Assembly (NCBI RefSeq): GCF_000336615.1
Contig: NZ_AOLW01000018.1
Location: 1 to 64,000 of the forward strand
Direction: 5' to 3'
Source: Haloarcula amylolytica JCM 13557
GTDB taxonomy: Archaea; Halobacteriota; Halobacteria; Halobacteriales; Haloarculaceae
Length of the DNA stretch: 64,000 nt
This document shows, one piece after another, positions 52,795 through 61,261 of this stretch; position 1 is the stretch's first letter, and each line of letters begins with the position of its first letter. The notes under the pieces are model-generated. The model saw only the letters and a list, made by a program, of their open reading frames with translations. It searched no databases and was not told the DNA's origin. The translations under genes and the position numbers were made by a program.

Positions 52795-53226
52795 TTACCG
52801 CGTCCGGAGCCCGCCCTGTTCGTTACGGCTGCCGCCGGTCAGTACGTAGCTGACGGCGGCAGCGAGGGGCAGTGTCACCGGGAGCCCCGCGACGAGCAGG
52901 CTGATACCGAGGCCCCTATTGCCGAACACGTAGAGCGCAACGCCGGCCGCAGTGACCACGACGAAGTCCGCGATGGTCGCCAACGCGGCCAGTCGGAGGC
53001 GGGCCGCGCGGTCGGAGAGTTCGCCCGCCGCCGCTCGGTCGCGGTGCCACAGCAGGACGTAGCCGGCGAGCAGTCCGGTCAGGCCGGCCGAGACGCCCAC
53101 TGGCAGGCCGATAAGCAGCGAGAACTCTATCTGTGGTTCGAAGCCGGCGGTCACCGAGACGGTCGTGACGGCAAACGCAAGTACGCCGAGGAGCAGCGCG
53201 ACGACGATGCGGACGTGCGTGTTCAT
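52795..53226 (-). CDS. membrane protein of unknown function, 143 aa
   Basis: ATG 53226 (MNTHVRIVVALLLGVLAF) starts a protein with four hydrophobic helices and a central charged loop (WHRDRAAAGELSDRAARLRL). No family is recognised with certainty. It lies tail to tail with the HtrA-like gene. Confidence 0.62.
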   Translation of the reverse strand: MNTHVRIVVALLLGVLAFAVTTVSVTAGFEPQIEFSLLIGLPVGVSAGLTGLLAGYVLLWHRDRAAAGELSDRAARLRLAALATIADFVVVTAAGVALYVFGNRGLGISLLVAGLPVTLPLAAAVSYVLTGGSRNEQGGLRTR

Positions 53227-53329
53227 ACGTCTCAACTGCACGACTGTCCACAAATAGTCCACCGCTGTCACAGAACAGAATGTCGGGCGGTACTTCGCAC
53301 AGCGGCCTGTTCCAGCCCGTCGCGTCGGC

Positions 53330-54283
53330 TTATTCTAACGGTTCGGCGGCGTCCTGTTCGACCAGCGGGTCGGCGTTGTCGGCCGGCAGCGTCACCACGT
53401 CGTCCGTCGAGAGGTCGTACTCGCGCTGGTCGACGCCGAATATCTCGCCCACGTCGTCCGTGATGCGGACCGTCCGTCGGTCCACGTCAGCGGCTCCAGC
53501 GGTATCTGAACTGGCTGGTGACTGCGGTCCGCCGTCGGCGTGCGTCGGGTCCGCCGCTGGTCCGGAATTGGACTCAGCGCCGGGTTCGGCCGGTGGGACC
53601 GGTACGTCGTCACCGGCGGCCGGCACGTCTGCCGGATCGGACTGACTGTCGACAGTGGGATTGCTGCCCGTATCCAGGTCCGGCGGCGTCGGTGTGTCGG
53701 GTTCCTCCGCTGGCTCCGACTGGTCCCCGCCGCTGCCCATCATGTCGGCCGCGTCGACACCCGTGTCCGGCGTCGATGGGGGCTCGGGCGGGTCGGCCGT
53801 GTCGGCTGCCGGTTCGTCCGCCGTCTGACGTGGCTCCGGATCGGGGGCCTGTCGCTCGTCCGAGTTCGGCTCGTCGCCGACCGCGCCGGTCGGGGCCTCC
53901 CCCGCGATGACGTCGAGGACGTGGCCCCGGTTGGACTCGATAGCCTCGACCATCGTCTCGAACAGGTCCCGCTCCTCGCGTGTGAGGCCGTCGTCCTCGG
54001 TCGGCATGTCCGCCGCGGCCAGCGACGCCATCTTGACGATCTTGCCGACGCGGCGTTCGTAGACGGCTTCGACGGTCTGCTCGGCGGTCTTGATATCGTC
54101 GGTCAGGCGGTTGACCTCGGGCGAGTCGAACGGGTCCTCGGCGCGCTCGGCCGCGCGGTCGCGCTCCGACCGGAGCTGTTGAATGAACTGGCCGGCGTCC
54201 TCGTAGAACGTTTCGCGCAGCTGCTGGAGCTGGTCGGTCTGGCGTTCCCGCGATTGGACGGACTGGAGTTCGTCTACGTTCAT
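53330..54283 (-). CDS. GINS complex subunit (Gins51-like)
   Basis: This 317-aa replication protein has an N-terminal helical A domain (about 1-115: LQQLRETFYEDAGQFIQQL; GKIVKMASLAAAD; LFETMVEAIESNRGHVL). A long disordered linker rich in Pro, Asp, Ser and Thr follows (about 120-255), then a small C-terminal B domain (VRITDDVGEIFGVDQREYDL). GINS couples MCM helicase and GAN/Cdc45 at the fork. The length excess over typical archaeal GINS lies in the linker. It overlaps priS by 4 nt; the GINS-primase pairing is conserved in archaea. Confidence 0.86.
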   Translation of the reverse strand: MNVDELQSVQSRERQTDQLQQLRETFYEDAGQFIQQLRSERDRAAERAEDPFDSPEVNRLTDDIKTAEQTVEAVYERRVGKIVKMASLAAADMPTEDDGLTREERDLFETMVEAIESNRGHVLDVIAGEAPTGAVGDEPNSDERQAPDPEPRQTADEPAADTADPPEPPSTPDTGVDAADMMGSGGDQSEPAEEPDTPTPPDLDTGSNPTVDSQSDPADVPAAGDDVPVPPAEPGAESNSGPAADPTHADGGPQSPASSDTAGAADVDRRTVRITDDVGEIFGVDQREYDLSTDDVVTLPADNADPLVEQDAAEPLE

Positions 54284-55458
54284 TCTTTCCCCTTCTCGGC
54301 GCGGCCACGGGCCATGAGAAACACGCCCACGTGCTCTGGTACAGTCTGATTACCCGCCTCCAGTGTAAAGCTATCGCCATCCAGCTCGACGAGGCCCCCG
54401 TCAGTCACCTCGACGGTGATGTCGTGGCCCCGGAACGTCTCCGGCACGGGGTCGACCAGCGGGTCGAACGCGTCGATGTCCTCGCGGTCGATGCGCTGGA
54501 CTTCAAGCCCGCTGCCGCCGTGTAGCGACCCGGGCAGGCGGATGAGCCGGTTCGTGTCCGTCGTCACCGGTTCGTCTATCGGCGCGTTGTCCGCCGCGAC
54601 GACCTCATGAAGGAGGATCTTCGCCAGCTGGTAGAACGCCGGATGCACGTCGATGTTGCCGGCCTCCAGTTGCTCGTAGTTCGACCGGGCCGCGTTCAGC
54701 GCCGCCGTCGCCTTCCCCTCGCCGATGCCGTCGTACTCCTGCAGTTGTTCGAGCGCGTCCGCCTCCTCCATCGCGAGGAGGTCGTCGACGACAGTGAGCA
54801 TGTGGCGGTGCGCGCGGGCGCTCCAGCCGCCCTCCGTCGAGAGCGTCCGCTTCTGTGCCGGACTGGACCGGCCGGCCGTGCCGGCGACGGACTCCTCGTC
54901 GACGAGTTCGTCGAACTCCAGGCCGATACCGCGGACGTAGTCGACGATTTCCCGGCGGGCGTCCCGTTCGAGGCCGCGGATGCGCTCGTCTCGGACGTGG
55001 ACGTGGTACCCCCGACCGCCGGAGAAGACGACGGTCAGGTCCTCGAAGCCGAAGTCGTCTTCCAGGAAGTCAAGCAGTCGAAGCAGCGCGTCCTTGCACT
55101 TTTCGAGCATCTCGGCGTAGGTGTCCTCGCCAAGCACCACCGAGGGCAGGTGGTCGGCGTCGAGGTCGAACACGAGGTCCGAGGAGCGCCAGCCCTTGTC
55201 CGACATCGTCGAAGCGCTCGGTTCGTCGTAGCGGCCCGCGGAGAAGTAGACGTGGCGGGGCTTCCGGCGACCGAGGAAGTCCTCGATCTCGCCGAGGTCC
55301 AGCAGCGAGCGATGGCGGACCATCGTCTCGCCGGGGCCGTCGGTCCAGGGAATGAATCCCCATTCACGTTCGTTCGCGGCCGGCGGCGGCGTTACTGACG
55401 CCTGTCGGTAGTGATCGCCGAACCGGCCACGGAGGTACGCGCGGGTCCGCTCTTCCAT
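54280..55458 (-). CDS. priS: DNA primase small (catalytic) subunit
   Basis: This 392-aa archaeo-eukaryotic primase catalytic subunit has catalytic D98 and D100 in SSDLVFDLDADH and the nucleotide-binding SGGRGYHVHV near 143-152. The LIRLPGSLHGGSGLEV segment near 310 belongs to the phosphate-binding basic region. It makes the RNA/DNA primers with PriL (encoded elsewhere). ATG 55458 (MEERTRAYLRGRFG) is the start; its stop overlaps the GINS ATG. Confidence 0.93.
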   Translation of the reverse strand: MEERTRAYLRGRFGDHYRQASVTPPPAANEREWGFIPWTDGPGETMVRHRSLLDLGEIEDFLGRRKPRHVYFSAGRYDEPSASTMSDKGWRSSDLVFDLDADHLPSVVLGEDTYAEMLEKCKDALLRLLDFLEDDFGFEDLTVVFSGGRGYHVHVRDERIRGLERDARREIVDYVRGIGLEFDELVDEESVAGTAGRSSPAQKRTLSTEGGWSARAHRHMLTVVDDLLAMEEADALEQLQEYDGIGEGKATAALNAARSNYEQLEAGNIDVHPAFYQLAKILLHEVVAADNAPIDEPVTTDTNRLIRLPGSLHGGSGLEVQRIDREDIDAFDPLVDPVPETFRGHDITVEVTDGGLVELDGDSFTLEAGNQTVPEHVGVFLMARGRAEKGKE

Positions 55459-55497
55459 CGGCTACCTCGTTGGGGAGGTCCCTTGAAAAGCGTTCGC

Positions 55498-55977
55498 TTA
55501 GCTACGCAGGAACTTCGACAGTTTGTCAGTGATAGAGTCTTCGCCGAGCTTGAGGTAGTAGGCGTCGCCGCCGTCCTCGTAGTAGTTGTCGATGCGCCGC
55601 CGGATCTCGAAGCCGATGTGTTTGTAGAAGCCGATCGCCTCCCGATTCGTCGCCCGGGCGTGGCAGGTCACGCTGCCGTAGTCCTCGGCGACGCGGGCGA
55701 CGAGTCGCTTGCCGAAGCCGTGGCCCCTGTACTCGTCGTCGACTGCGAGAAAGAGAATGTAGCCGTCGCGTCGAACCGCGGCGAAGCCGATGAGGCGGTC
55801 CTTGGACCGGTCGATGTAGAGATAGGTGGTCGACCGTCGGTAGGCGTCGCGAAAGAACCCCCGCCGCTGTCGCAGGACCCCGTCGGATTCGCGGATGTTT
55901 TCCTTGAGCCGCCACGCCGCGTCGACGTGTTCGTCGTCCCCGCGTTCGACGATCTGTGTCTCGATGTTGACGCTCAC
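55498..55977 (-). CDS. GNAT family N-acetyltransferase
   Basis: This 159-aa protein begins at GTG 55977 (SVNIETQIVERGDDE), with TATA-like AATTATATC (reverse complement of 56002-56010) 29 nt before it. GNAT motifs are FLAVDDEYRGHGFGKRLV (acetyl-CoA pyrophosphate loop R/QxxGxG/A) and NREAIGFYKHIGFEIRRR. The upstream extension of the frame to 56139 is not supported. Acceptor is unknown. Confidence 0.82.
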   Translation of the reverse strand: MSVNIETQIVERGDDEHVDAAWRLKENIRESDGVLRQRRGFFRDAYRRSTTYLYIDRSKDRLIGFAAVRRDGYILFLAVDDEYRGHGFGKRLVARVAEDYGSVTCHARATNREAIGFYKHIGFEIRRRIDNYYEDGGDAYYLKLGEDSITDKLSKFLRS

Positions 55978-56089
55978 TGCCGTATAAGTAGTGGAGGCGT
56001 AGATATAATTCCACCGCCTACAGAGGTGGGCTGTCGAACCGGCAGGGAACGAACGAAGGATTAGGTAGCTAGCCCACGAATTGTCAGGT

Positions 56090-57184
56090 ATGAAGACGCG
56101 TATCCCGAGTCTCGCCGGAACTGTCGCGCTCGTTCTCACTCTCTTTTCGCGACCCGCGGCGGCACACGTCGACTACGTGACCGGGGGGCCGGGGGAGGCC
56201 CTCGACGCGGTGGCGTTTGCGATATCCGTGCTGTCGAACCCGGTTAACGCGGCCGTTTTCGGCGCCTCGGGGTTCGCCGTGACTGTCGGCCTCGCGGCAT
56301 ATCTCTGGGTCCGACCCACGATTACGGACATCGTCATCCTCCGGGACGTACTCGTCGGCTACGCGGACCTCGTCCCGTGGATGCTCCGACTCAGCGTGGG
56401 GCTGCCGCTCGTCGGCGCTGGCTTCCAGGGATACCTGTTCGCTCCCACAGTGACGTTTGACCCGACCACGAACCCGCTCGTCCGTGCCCTGTTTATCGGG
56501 CTGGGGTTCACGCTCCTGTTCGGGCTCGCGACCCGTATCGTCACGACTATCGGGCTATTGACTTACGGATGGGCACTGACCGTCGACCCGGGCGTCGTGC
56601 TCGCTATGGAGTACGTCCCGGCCTTTCTGGCACTGTTGATTCTGGGCGGTGGTCGCCCGAGCGCCGACCACATGCTCCAGCAGGTCGCCAGCACCGACGG
56701 GACTTACTACGGCCGCGTCGACCCGGTCCACTATCTCAAGGGCTTTCTCGACTCGGCGACGGCACCGTACCGCGAGTACGTCCCGGTCATCGTCCGGGTC
56801 GGCATGGGTGTGACGTTCATCTACCTCGGACTGTTCCAGAAACTCGCCGACCCCGGCCAGGCGCTGCTGGTCGTCGAAAAGTACGATCTCACCGCCGTCG
56901 TGCCCGTCGACCCCGGCATGTGGGTGCTCGGCGCCGGCCTGACCGAGGTGCTGGTCGGTCTGGTGTTGATCTTCGGCTTCATGACCCGCGGGGCCGCGGC
57001 CGTCTCCTTTATTCTGTTCACCACGACGCTGTTCGGCCTGCCGGACGACCCGGTGCTCGCGCACATCACGCTGTTCGGAATGGCCTCAGCGGTGTTCACG
57101 ATGGGTGCCGGGCCGCTCTCCTTCGACGACTGGTTCGGTCGGCCGGCACAGAGCGACCGTGAGACCGTCGCTTCGGCGGACTGA
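56090..57184 (+). CDS. DoxX family membrane protein
   Basis: This 364-aa protein has an N-terminal signal-like helix (SLAGTVALVLTLFSRPAAAHVDYV) and roughly eight further helices. The C-terminal half (about 225-345) carries the DoxX pattern VRVGMGVTFIYLGLFQKLADP and LGAGLTEVLVGLVLIFGFMTRG. DoxX-like subunits occur with terminal oxidases and in redox-stress complexes; the archaeal role is unclear. ATG 56090 (MKTRIPS) is preferred to TTG 56081. Confidence 0.78.
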   Translation: MKTRIPSLAGTVALVLTLFSRPAAAHVDYVTGGPGEALDAVAFAISVLSNPVNAAVFGASGFAVTVGLAAYLWVRPTITDIVILRDVLVGYADLVPWMLRLSVGLPLVGAGFQGYLFAPTVTFDPTTNPLVRALFIGLGFTLLFGLATRIVTTIGLLTYGWALTVDPGVVLAMEYVPAFLALLILGGGRPSADHMLQQVASTDGTYYGRVDPVHYLKGFLDSATAPYREYVPVIVRVGMGVTFIYLGLFQKLADPGQALLVVEKYDLTAVVPVDPGMWVLGAGLTEVLVGLVLIFGFMTRGAAAVSFILFTTTLFGLPDDPVLAHITLFGMASAVFTMGAGPLSFDDWFGRPAQSDRETVASAD

Positions 57185-57206
57185 CTGGTCTACAGCAGTA
57201 CCGCCG

Positions 57207-57638
57207 TCAGTTCGCGCCGTCCCACTGGTCTAGCTGGGTCCGGTTCCCGCTCGTGTTGTGGTATATCGTAATCGTGTCACGGGCGCTCACCCGCCGCTCG
57301 TAGGCGTTCCCGCTGCTCAACTGCGCGATGTCGCCCGGACCGATCATCGCGTCGGGCTCCCGGTTCGCCACCTGTGCCCAGGTGACCGTTCTGCTCGGTC
57401 CTTCGAATTCGACGTTCCCCGCTTCGAACTCGTCGCCGCGGGCGTGTGTAACGATGAGCAGTTCGTTGTCCTCGACGTAGTCGTAGCTGAAATTCGCCTG
57501 CGGGCCGCCGCCGTCGTCGTCCTCGATGACGAGGACGTTCAGCCCGACGATAGCCGTCACGAGTAGCGTCAGTCCGATGAGCACGGCAACGCCGATGCCC
57601 TCCGTCATCCCGACGGTCTCAGTCCTGAACTGTCCCAT
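57207..57638 (-). CDS. archaeal type IV pilin-like protein
   Basis: This 143-aa protein has a short pre-sequence MGQFRTETVGMTEGIG and a class III signal hydrophobic helix GVAVLIGLTLLVTAIVG (about 16-34). A beta-rich C-domain follows (ANFSYDYVEDNELLIVTHARGDEFEAGNVEF) as in DUF1628 pilins. A PibD-like prepilin peptidase would cut near G11 or a nearby charged site. No secretion ATPase or PilC gene is in the window. Confidence 0.78.
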   Translation of the reverse strand: MGQFRTETVGMTEGIGVAVLIGLTLLVTAIVGLNVLVIEDDDGGGPQANFSYDYVEDNELLIVTHARGDEFEAGNVEFEGPSRTVTWAQVANREPDAMIGPGDIAQLSSGNAYERRVSARDTITIYHNTSGNRTQLDQWDGAN

Positions 57639-57728
57639 AGCCGTCTATCACCCCTAATGTGAGACGGCGTTAAATGCTGTTCGACGGCGAGGGGAAGACA
57701 CATATCGGTCCAACTCACAGCCACCGGT

Positions 57729-58580
57729 ATGATAGACGAGACTGTCGAGGAGATCTCGGAGATGCAGACCCACAGTTCCTCCGTGGTCGCAGTCAAAGCC
57801 GCCCAGGCGCTCCGGGACCTGACTGACAGGGAGTACCCGACGGTCGAGGACTACCTCCGCTCGCTCGACCGGAACAGCAGCGCACTCCGGCGAGCGAACC
57901 CCTCCCACGCCTCCCTCCATACGACCCAGCACCGAATCGTCAACGCCGTTTCGGACGCGGAGCCCGAGGACGTGGCGACCGCCAAGGAACTGACTACCGA
58001 GGCTATCGACGACGTGATTGACTCGGTGGAGTCGTCGAAAGACCGCGCCGCTGCGCGCGCCGTGTCGGAGATCGCTGACGACGACGTGCTGTTGACCCAC
58101 GACTTCTCCTCGACGGTCCTTGCGGCCATCGACGACGCCATCGAGGCCGGCCACAGCTTCGAGGTGTACGTGACGGAGTCGCGACCACGCTTCCTCGGTC
58201 GAAAGATGACGCGCCACCTCTCGAAACGGGACGGGGTCGACGTGACGCTCATCGTCGACAGCGCCGCCGGCCACTTCATGTCACAGGTCGACCGCGTGCT
58301 CGTCGGCATGGACTGCATCGTCGACGACACGCTGTACAACCGCATCGGCACCTATCCGATTGCGACGGCGGCGGCGGACAACGACGTGCCGGTGACGGTC
58401 GTCGGGGCCGCCGCGAAGTACGTCGACGGGGCCTTCGCCTTCGAAAACGAGATCCGGTCACCATCTGAGGTACTCCGGGAACCCGCGGAGGGGTTCGAGG
58501 TCGCAAACCCGGCCTACGACGCCACGCCGACGCACCTGCTTGATACGGTCGTCACTGACGACGGAATCCACGAGTACTGA
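57729..58580 (+). CDS. eIF-2B alpha/beta/delta-like protein
   Basis: This 283-aa protein of the initiation factor 2B family has an N-terminal helical domain (MIDETVEEISEMQTHSSSVV) and a Rossmann-like C-domain (VLLTHDFSSTVLAAIDDA, VYVTESRPRFLGRKM, VLVGMDCIVDDTLYNRIGT, VTVVGAAAKYVDGAFAF). Archaeal members include the sugar-phosphate isomerases of the AMP pathway (ribose-1,5-bisphosphate isomerase) and possible regulators of aIF2; which this is remains open. A weak TATA at 57700-57707 fits a leaderless start. MITE copy B is inserted directly behind its stop. Confidence 0.8.
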   Translation: MIDETVEEISEMQTHSSSVVAVKAAQALRDLTDREYPTVEDYLRSLDRNSSALRRANPSHASLHTTQHRIVNAVSDAEPEDVATAKELTTEAIDDVIDSVESSKDRAAARAVSEIADDDVLLTHDFSSTVLAAIDDAIEAGHSFEVYVTESRPRFLGRKMTRHLSKRDGVDVTLIVDSAAGHFMSQVDRVLVGMDCIVDDTLYNRIGTYPIATAAADNDVPVTVVGAAAKYVDGAFAFENEIRSPSEVLREPAEGFEVANPAYDATPTHLLDTVVTDDGIHEY

Positions 58581-58657
58581 TACTGTCGGCTGTACGTCTG
58601 TAAAGAATTTCGCCACCCGGGGTGGCGAATATCTTAAAATAGTCACAGCCAACAGTA
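58581..58657. mobile_element. MITE-like element, copy B (77 bp)
   Basis: Terminal inverted repeats TACTGTCGGCTGT and ACAGCCAACAGTA have one mismatch. Inside lies a perfect palindrome CGCCACCCGGGGTGGCG (58611-58627). It is flanked by a 3-bp direct duplication TGA (58578-58580 and 58658-58660). The left TGA is the stop codon of the eIF2B-like gene. Confidence 0.75.
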
Positions 58658-58755
58658 TGAGGCGGACTGCTGTCTTTTCCGCATCCAGCAGGACGGGTCC
58701 CGGCGACGGAAAGCGGGGTCGAAGGTTCTTGTTGCTGGCAGTGAAGAAGCCACGT

Positions 58756-58977
58756 ATGGACGACACTGCCCTCCTCCGCCAGACGATCCGTCGGTGTACC
58801 GCCGTACTCGTTGCAACGCTTTCCACCCTTGGAGTGAGTCTGCAAAGTCCTGAAGAAGCGAGCTACTTGCTCATGCTGGCCATCGTCTCAATGGTGTATC
58901 TCGCCGTCGAGTTCATCAAAGTGAGTCCGCCCGCTGAGAACCCGGGAAATCCCTCGTCTACAGACGGCGAGAAGTAG
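58756..58977 (+). CDS. small membrane protein, 73 aa
   Basis: ATG 58756 (MDDTALLRQTIRRCTAVLVA) starts a short protein with two hydrophobic segments (TAVLVATLSTLGVSL and YLLMLAIVSMVYLAVEF) and a hydrophilic tail. No family is recognised. An upstream in-frame ATG at 58657 lies within the right end of the MITE-like element and gives an atypical N-terminus, so it is not preferred. Confidence 0.55.
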   Translation: MDDTALLRQTIRRCTAVLVATLSTLGVSLQSPEEASYLLMLAIVSMVYLAVEFIKVSPPAENPGNPSSTDGEK

Positions 58978-58986
58978 TTACGCAGT

Positions 58987-59181
58987 CTATCGCTGTTGGA
59001 CGACGGTGTCACAGTCCGGACACCGGAGCTGTAGACTGTGTTCCGTTGCTTCGGCGGTCCAGTCGCCCGTCACTGCGCTCTCGTGACCGCAGTGGGGGCA
59101 AAACAGCGATGTCTTGGACCGCGTCTGTGGCGGTGGGTCTGAGTCGACCGCGCTGGTCGTGTAGATTTCGGTGGAGGTCAT
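58987..59181 (-). CDS. zinc-ribbon protein (DUF8106-like), 64 aa
   Basis: It has the same architecture as the gene at 25839: LFCPHCGHES ... LRCPDCDTV with CxxC pairs. The preceding linker PPPQTRSKTS parallels VPPKAT of the paralogue. The paralogue's Trp-rich tail is absent. Function unknown. ATG 59181 is used (the codon before is TTG). It converges on the small membrane protein gene. Confidence 0.65.
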   Translation of the reverse strand: MTSTEIYTTSAVDSDPPPQTRSKTSLFCPHCGHESAVTGDWTAEATEHSLQLRCPDCDTVVQQR

Positions 59182-59306
59182 CAAGGAAAGGAACGCGCTG
59201 TACGCTGAAAAAGGTGTCGGCGAAATGTTTTATTGTTCACGCACAATGTGGAATTGATATAGTTTTAATCCACGAAAACATGGATGAACATCCCAAATTT
59301 TAGCAA

Positions 59307-60041
59307 TTACATATACATTCGGTCATCAGACATTCGGTCGGAATCGGCGGCTTCCATCCGCTCAGCGAGTGCCTGATAGTGGGCTTCGATATTCGCGGCA
59401 AAGGCCTCTAGCGGACCGGTGTCGATCTGGATCGCATGGGTCTCTTTCAGTGCGGTGAGCAGTCTGATTGCGGCCGCAGCATCGGGCGCTTGCGGATGTG
59501 TCGGCGTTGTGAAAACGCCGGTCGAAAGCGAGCCGTCGATACCCATGGTGACAAGCTCCGCACTCAGTCCGTCGAGGAACCCGCTCCCCATCGGCCTGAT
59601 GTCGGTATCGTCGAGATACGCTTCCCGATACGCTGGCGTTGCGATGTAAAACGGGGCGTGGTCGTCGGGCCCGTGCGCGATGGGGACGCCGGTGAGCATC
59701 GTAATGTTCGAAGCGTCCAGTTTTTCCCCGGCAGTCGTGATTGCCTCGGCAAGCGACTTGGCTTGGGCTGGTGGCACGAACCGTTCGCCGACTAAGACTG
59801 CAAACGACGCTGCTTCGTCGACATACAGCCGCGTGTGATGTCTCGGGGTTCCGTTCTCGAATGGGGTAATGAACGGCGGTCCCGGCGTCCGTAGATGACC
59901 GACCTCTCGCATCGAATGCTGGTCGGCGAGATAATCGACGGCCGTGAGGCCGGCCAAGCCGTACTCCGAGACGCCGACTGCCAGCGTATCGACCGGTGGT
60001 CGGTCGTCCGAGAGGACCACCGAGATGTCATCGGAAGACAT
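59307..60041 (-). CDS. PAC2 family (proteasome assembly chaperone-like) protein
   Basis: This 244-aa cytoplasmic protein has the PAC2 fold: VDTLAVGVSEYGLAGLTAVDYL, a beta segment FAVLVGERFVPP, ITMLTGVPIAHGPDD and a C-terminal helical region with LLTALKETHAIQIDTGPL. Archaeal PAC2 members are homologues of proteasome assembly chaperones, but a role in haloarchaeal proteasome assembly is not proven. ATG 60041 is the start. MITE copy C lies just upstream. Confidence 0.8.
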   Translation of the reverse strand: MSSDDISVVLSDDRPPVDTLAVGVSEYGLAGLTAVDYLADQHSMREVGHLRTPGPPFITPFENGTPRHHTRLYVDEAASFAVLVGERFVPPAQAKSLAEAITTAGEKLDASNITMLTGVPIAHGPDDHAPFYIATPAYREAYLDDTDIRPMGSGFLDGLSAELVTMGIDGSLSTGVFTTPTHPQAPDAAAAIRLLTALKETHAIQIDTGPLEAFAANIEAHYQALAERMEAADSDRMSDDRMYM

Positions 60042-60069
60042 GTTTTTTCAGACGGGCCGCAAGGGGTAA

Positions 60070-60147
60070 TACTGTCGGCTGTAAGTCTGTGAAGAATTTC
60101 GCCACCTCGGGGTGGCGGATGTCTTGAAATAGTTACAGCCGACAGTA
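60070..60147. mobile_element. MITE-like element, copy C (78 bp)
   Basis: Perfect 15-bp terminal inverted repeats TACTGTCGGCTGTAA/TTACAGCCGACAGTA. The inner palindrome is CGCCACC/GGTGGCG. It is flanked by a 3-bp direct duplication TAA (60067-60069, 60148-60150). It sits in the divergent spacer of the PAC2 and MscS genes, in the same orientation as the other two copies. Confidence 0.8.
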
Positions 60148-60199
60148 TAAGTAGTTCGGGAGGGGAACCCTTTTCTCGGGGCGGTGTCGATTCCATGGC

Positions 60200-61261
60200 A
60201 TGCGTTTTGGCCCTGTCTGGCCGTTGCAGACACCCACCCCGACGCCGACCGAAGCCGCGACGGAAGTGGCGACAGAGGTAGCCACTGACATCGGAGGATT
60301 TCTCCCCTTCGAAATTCCGATGTGGATTGCCAACATAGGGAAATCCCTGATCGTCATCGGGCTGGCCATCGCGATCTCTCGCATCCTCGTTCGGCTCCTC
60401 GGTCGGCGGGTCGCACAGCGATTCCGCCGACCCAGCCTGACCCGGATGGCGCTCCGGGGAATCCGCGTCAGCGTGTACGTGTTCGCGCTGCTGACCATCC
60501 TGAACATCTACGGGTTACAGCTCGCCGACATTTCGCTGTTAATTACCGTCTTCTCGGCCGCTGTGGGTTTCGTGCTGGCACCGATCCTCGGGAGCCTGAT
60601 TTCTGGGGTCTTCTTGCTGGCCGATCAGCCCTACGAGATCGGCGACATGATCGAACTCGCCGACCGGGGGCAGCGCGGCTTTGTCGAGGACATCACGCTG
60701 CGGCACACCAAGATGTTCACGCTCGACAACACCTTCCTCGTCATCCCCAACGGGGAGATGCGCCAGCGCGACGTGATCAACTACTCGGCGGAGGACTCCC
60801 GGACGCGGCTGTCGCTCGACGTCCTCGTCACCTACGAGAGCGACATCCCGGCCGCGCGGAAGCTGATCGAAGACGCCGCGCGCGAGGTGGACAACGTCAT
60901 CTCCGGCGGGCCGGACATCCGTGTCGGCGCGGCCCGGTATCCCGCCTCGCCGACTGTGTATATCAACGAGTTCGCCGACCACGGCGTGTTGCTGACGCTC
61001 CGGTACTGGGTGACGGAACCGTACAAACTGCTCGCCGCACGCTCGAGGGTCCAGACGAACGTCTGGCGACGGCTCGAAGACGCAAACGTCGAAATCGCCT
61101 ACCCGCACTCGCACCTGTACTTCGACGACACCAGCGGGGAGATGAACGTCTCACTCAACGACGGACTGAGCGGACTGAACAATGGTGGCCGGAGCCACGC
61201 GGCCACCGGTGACTCGCCCGTCCCACCCCGTCAGGACCCCGACGACCTCGCTGACGAGTGA
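60200..61261 (+). CDS. MscS family mechanosensitive ion channel
   Basis: This 353-aa protein has three or so N-terminal helices after a Thr/Pro/Glu-rich start (TPTPTEAATEVATEVATD). The pore helix/MscS beta-domain signature LGSLISGVFLLADQPYEIGD is followed by IELADRGQRGFVEDITLRHT and the VIPNGEM loop. The MscS C-terminal cage region runs to about 310, with an acidic tail. It opens under membrane tension during hypo-osmotic shock. Its 3' end overlaps the UspA gene by 31 nt. Confidence 0.9.
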   Translation: MRFGPVWPLQTPTPTPTEAATEVATEVATDIGGFLPFEIPMWIANIGKSLIVIGLAIAISRILVRLLGRRVAQRFRRPSLTRMALRGIRVSVYVFALLTILNIYGLQLADISLLITVFSAAVGFVLAPILGSLISGVFLLADQPYEIGDMIELADRGQRGFVEDITLRHTKMFTLDNTFLVIPNGEMRQRDVINYSAEDSRTRLSLDVLVTYESDIPAARKLIEDAAREVDNVISGGPDIRVGAARYPASPTVYINEFADHGVLLTLRYWVTEPYKLLAARSRVQTNVWRRLEDANVEIAYPHSHLYFDDTSGEMNVSLNDGLSGLNNGGRSHAATGDSPVPPRQDPDDLADE

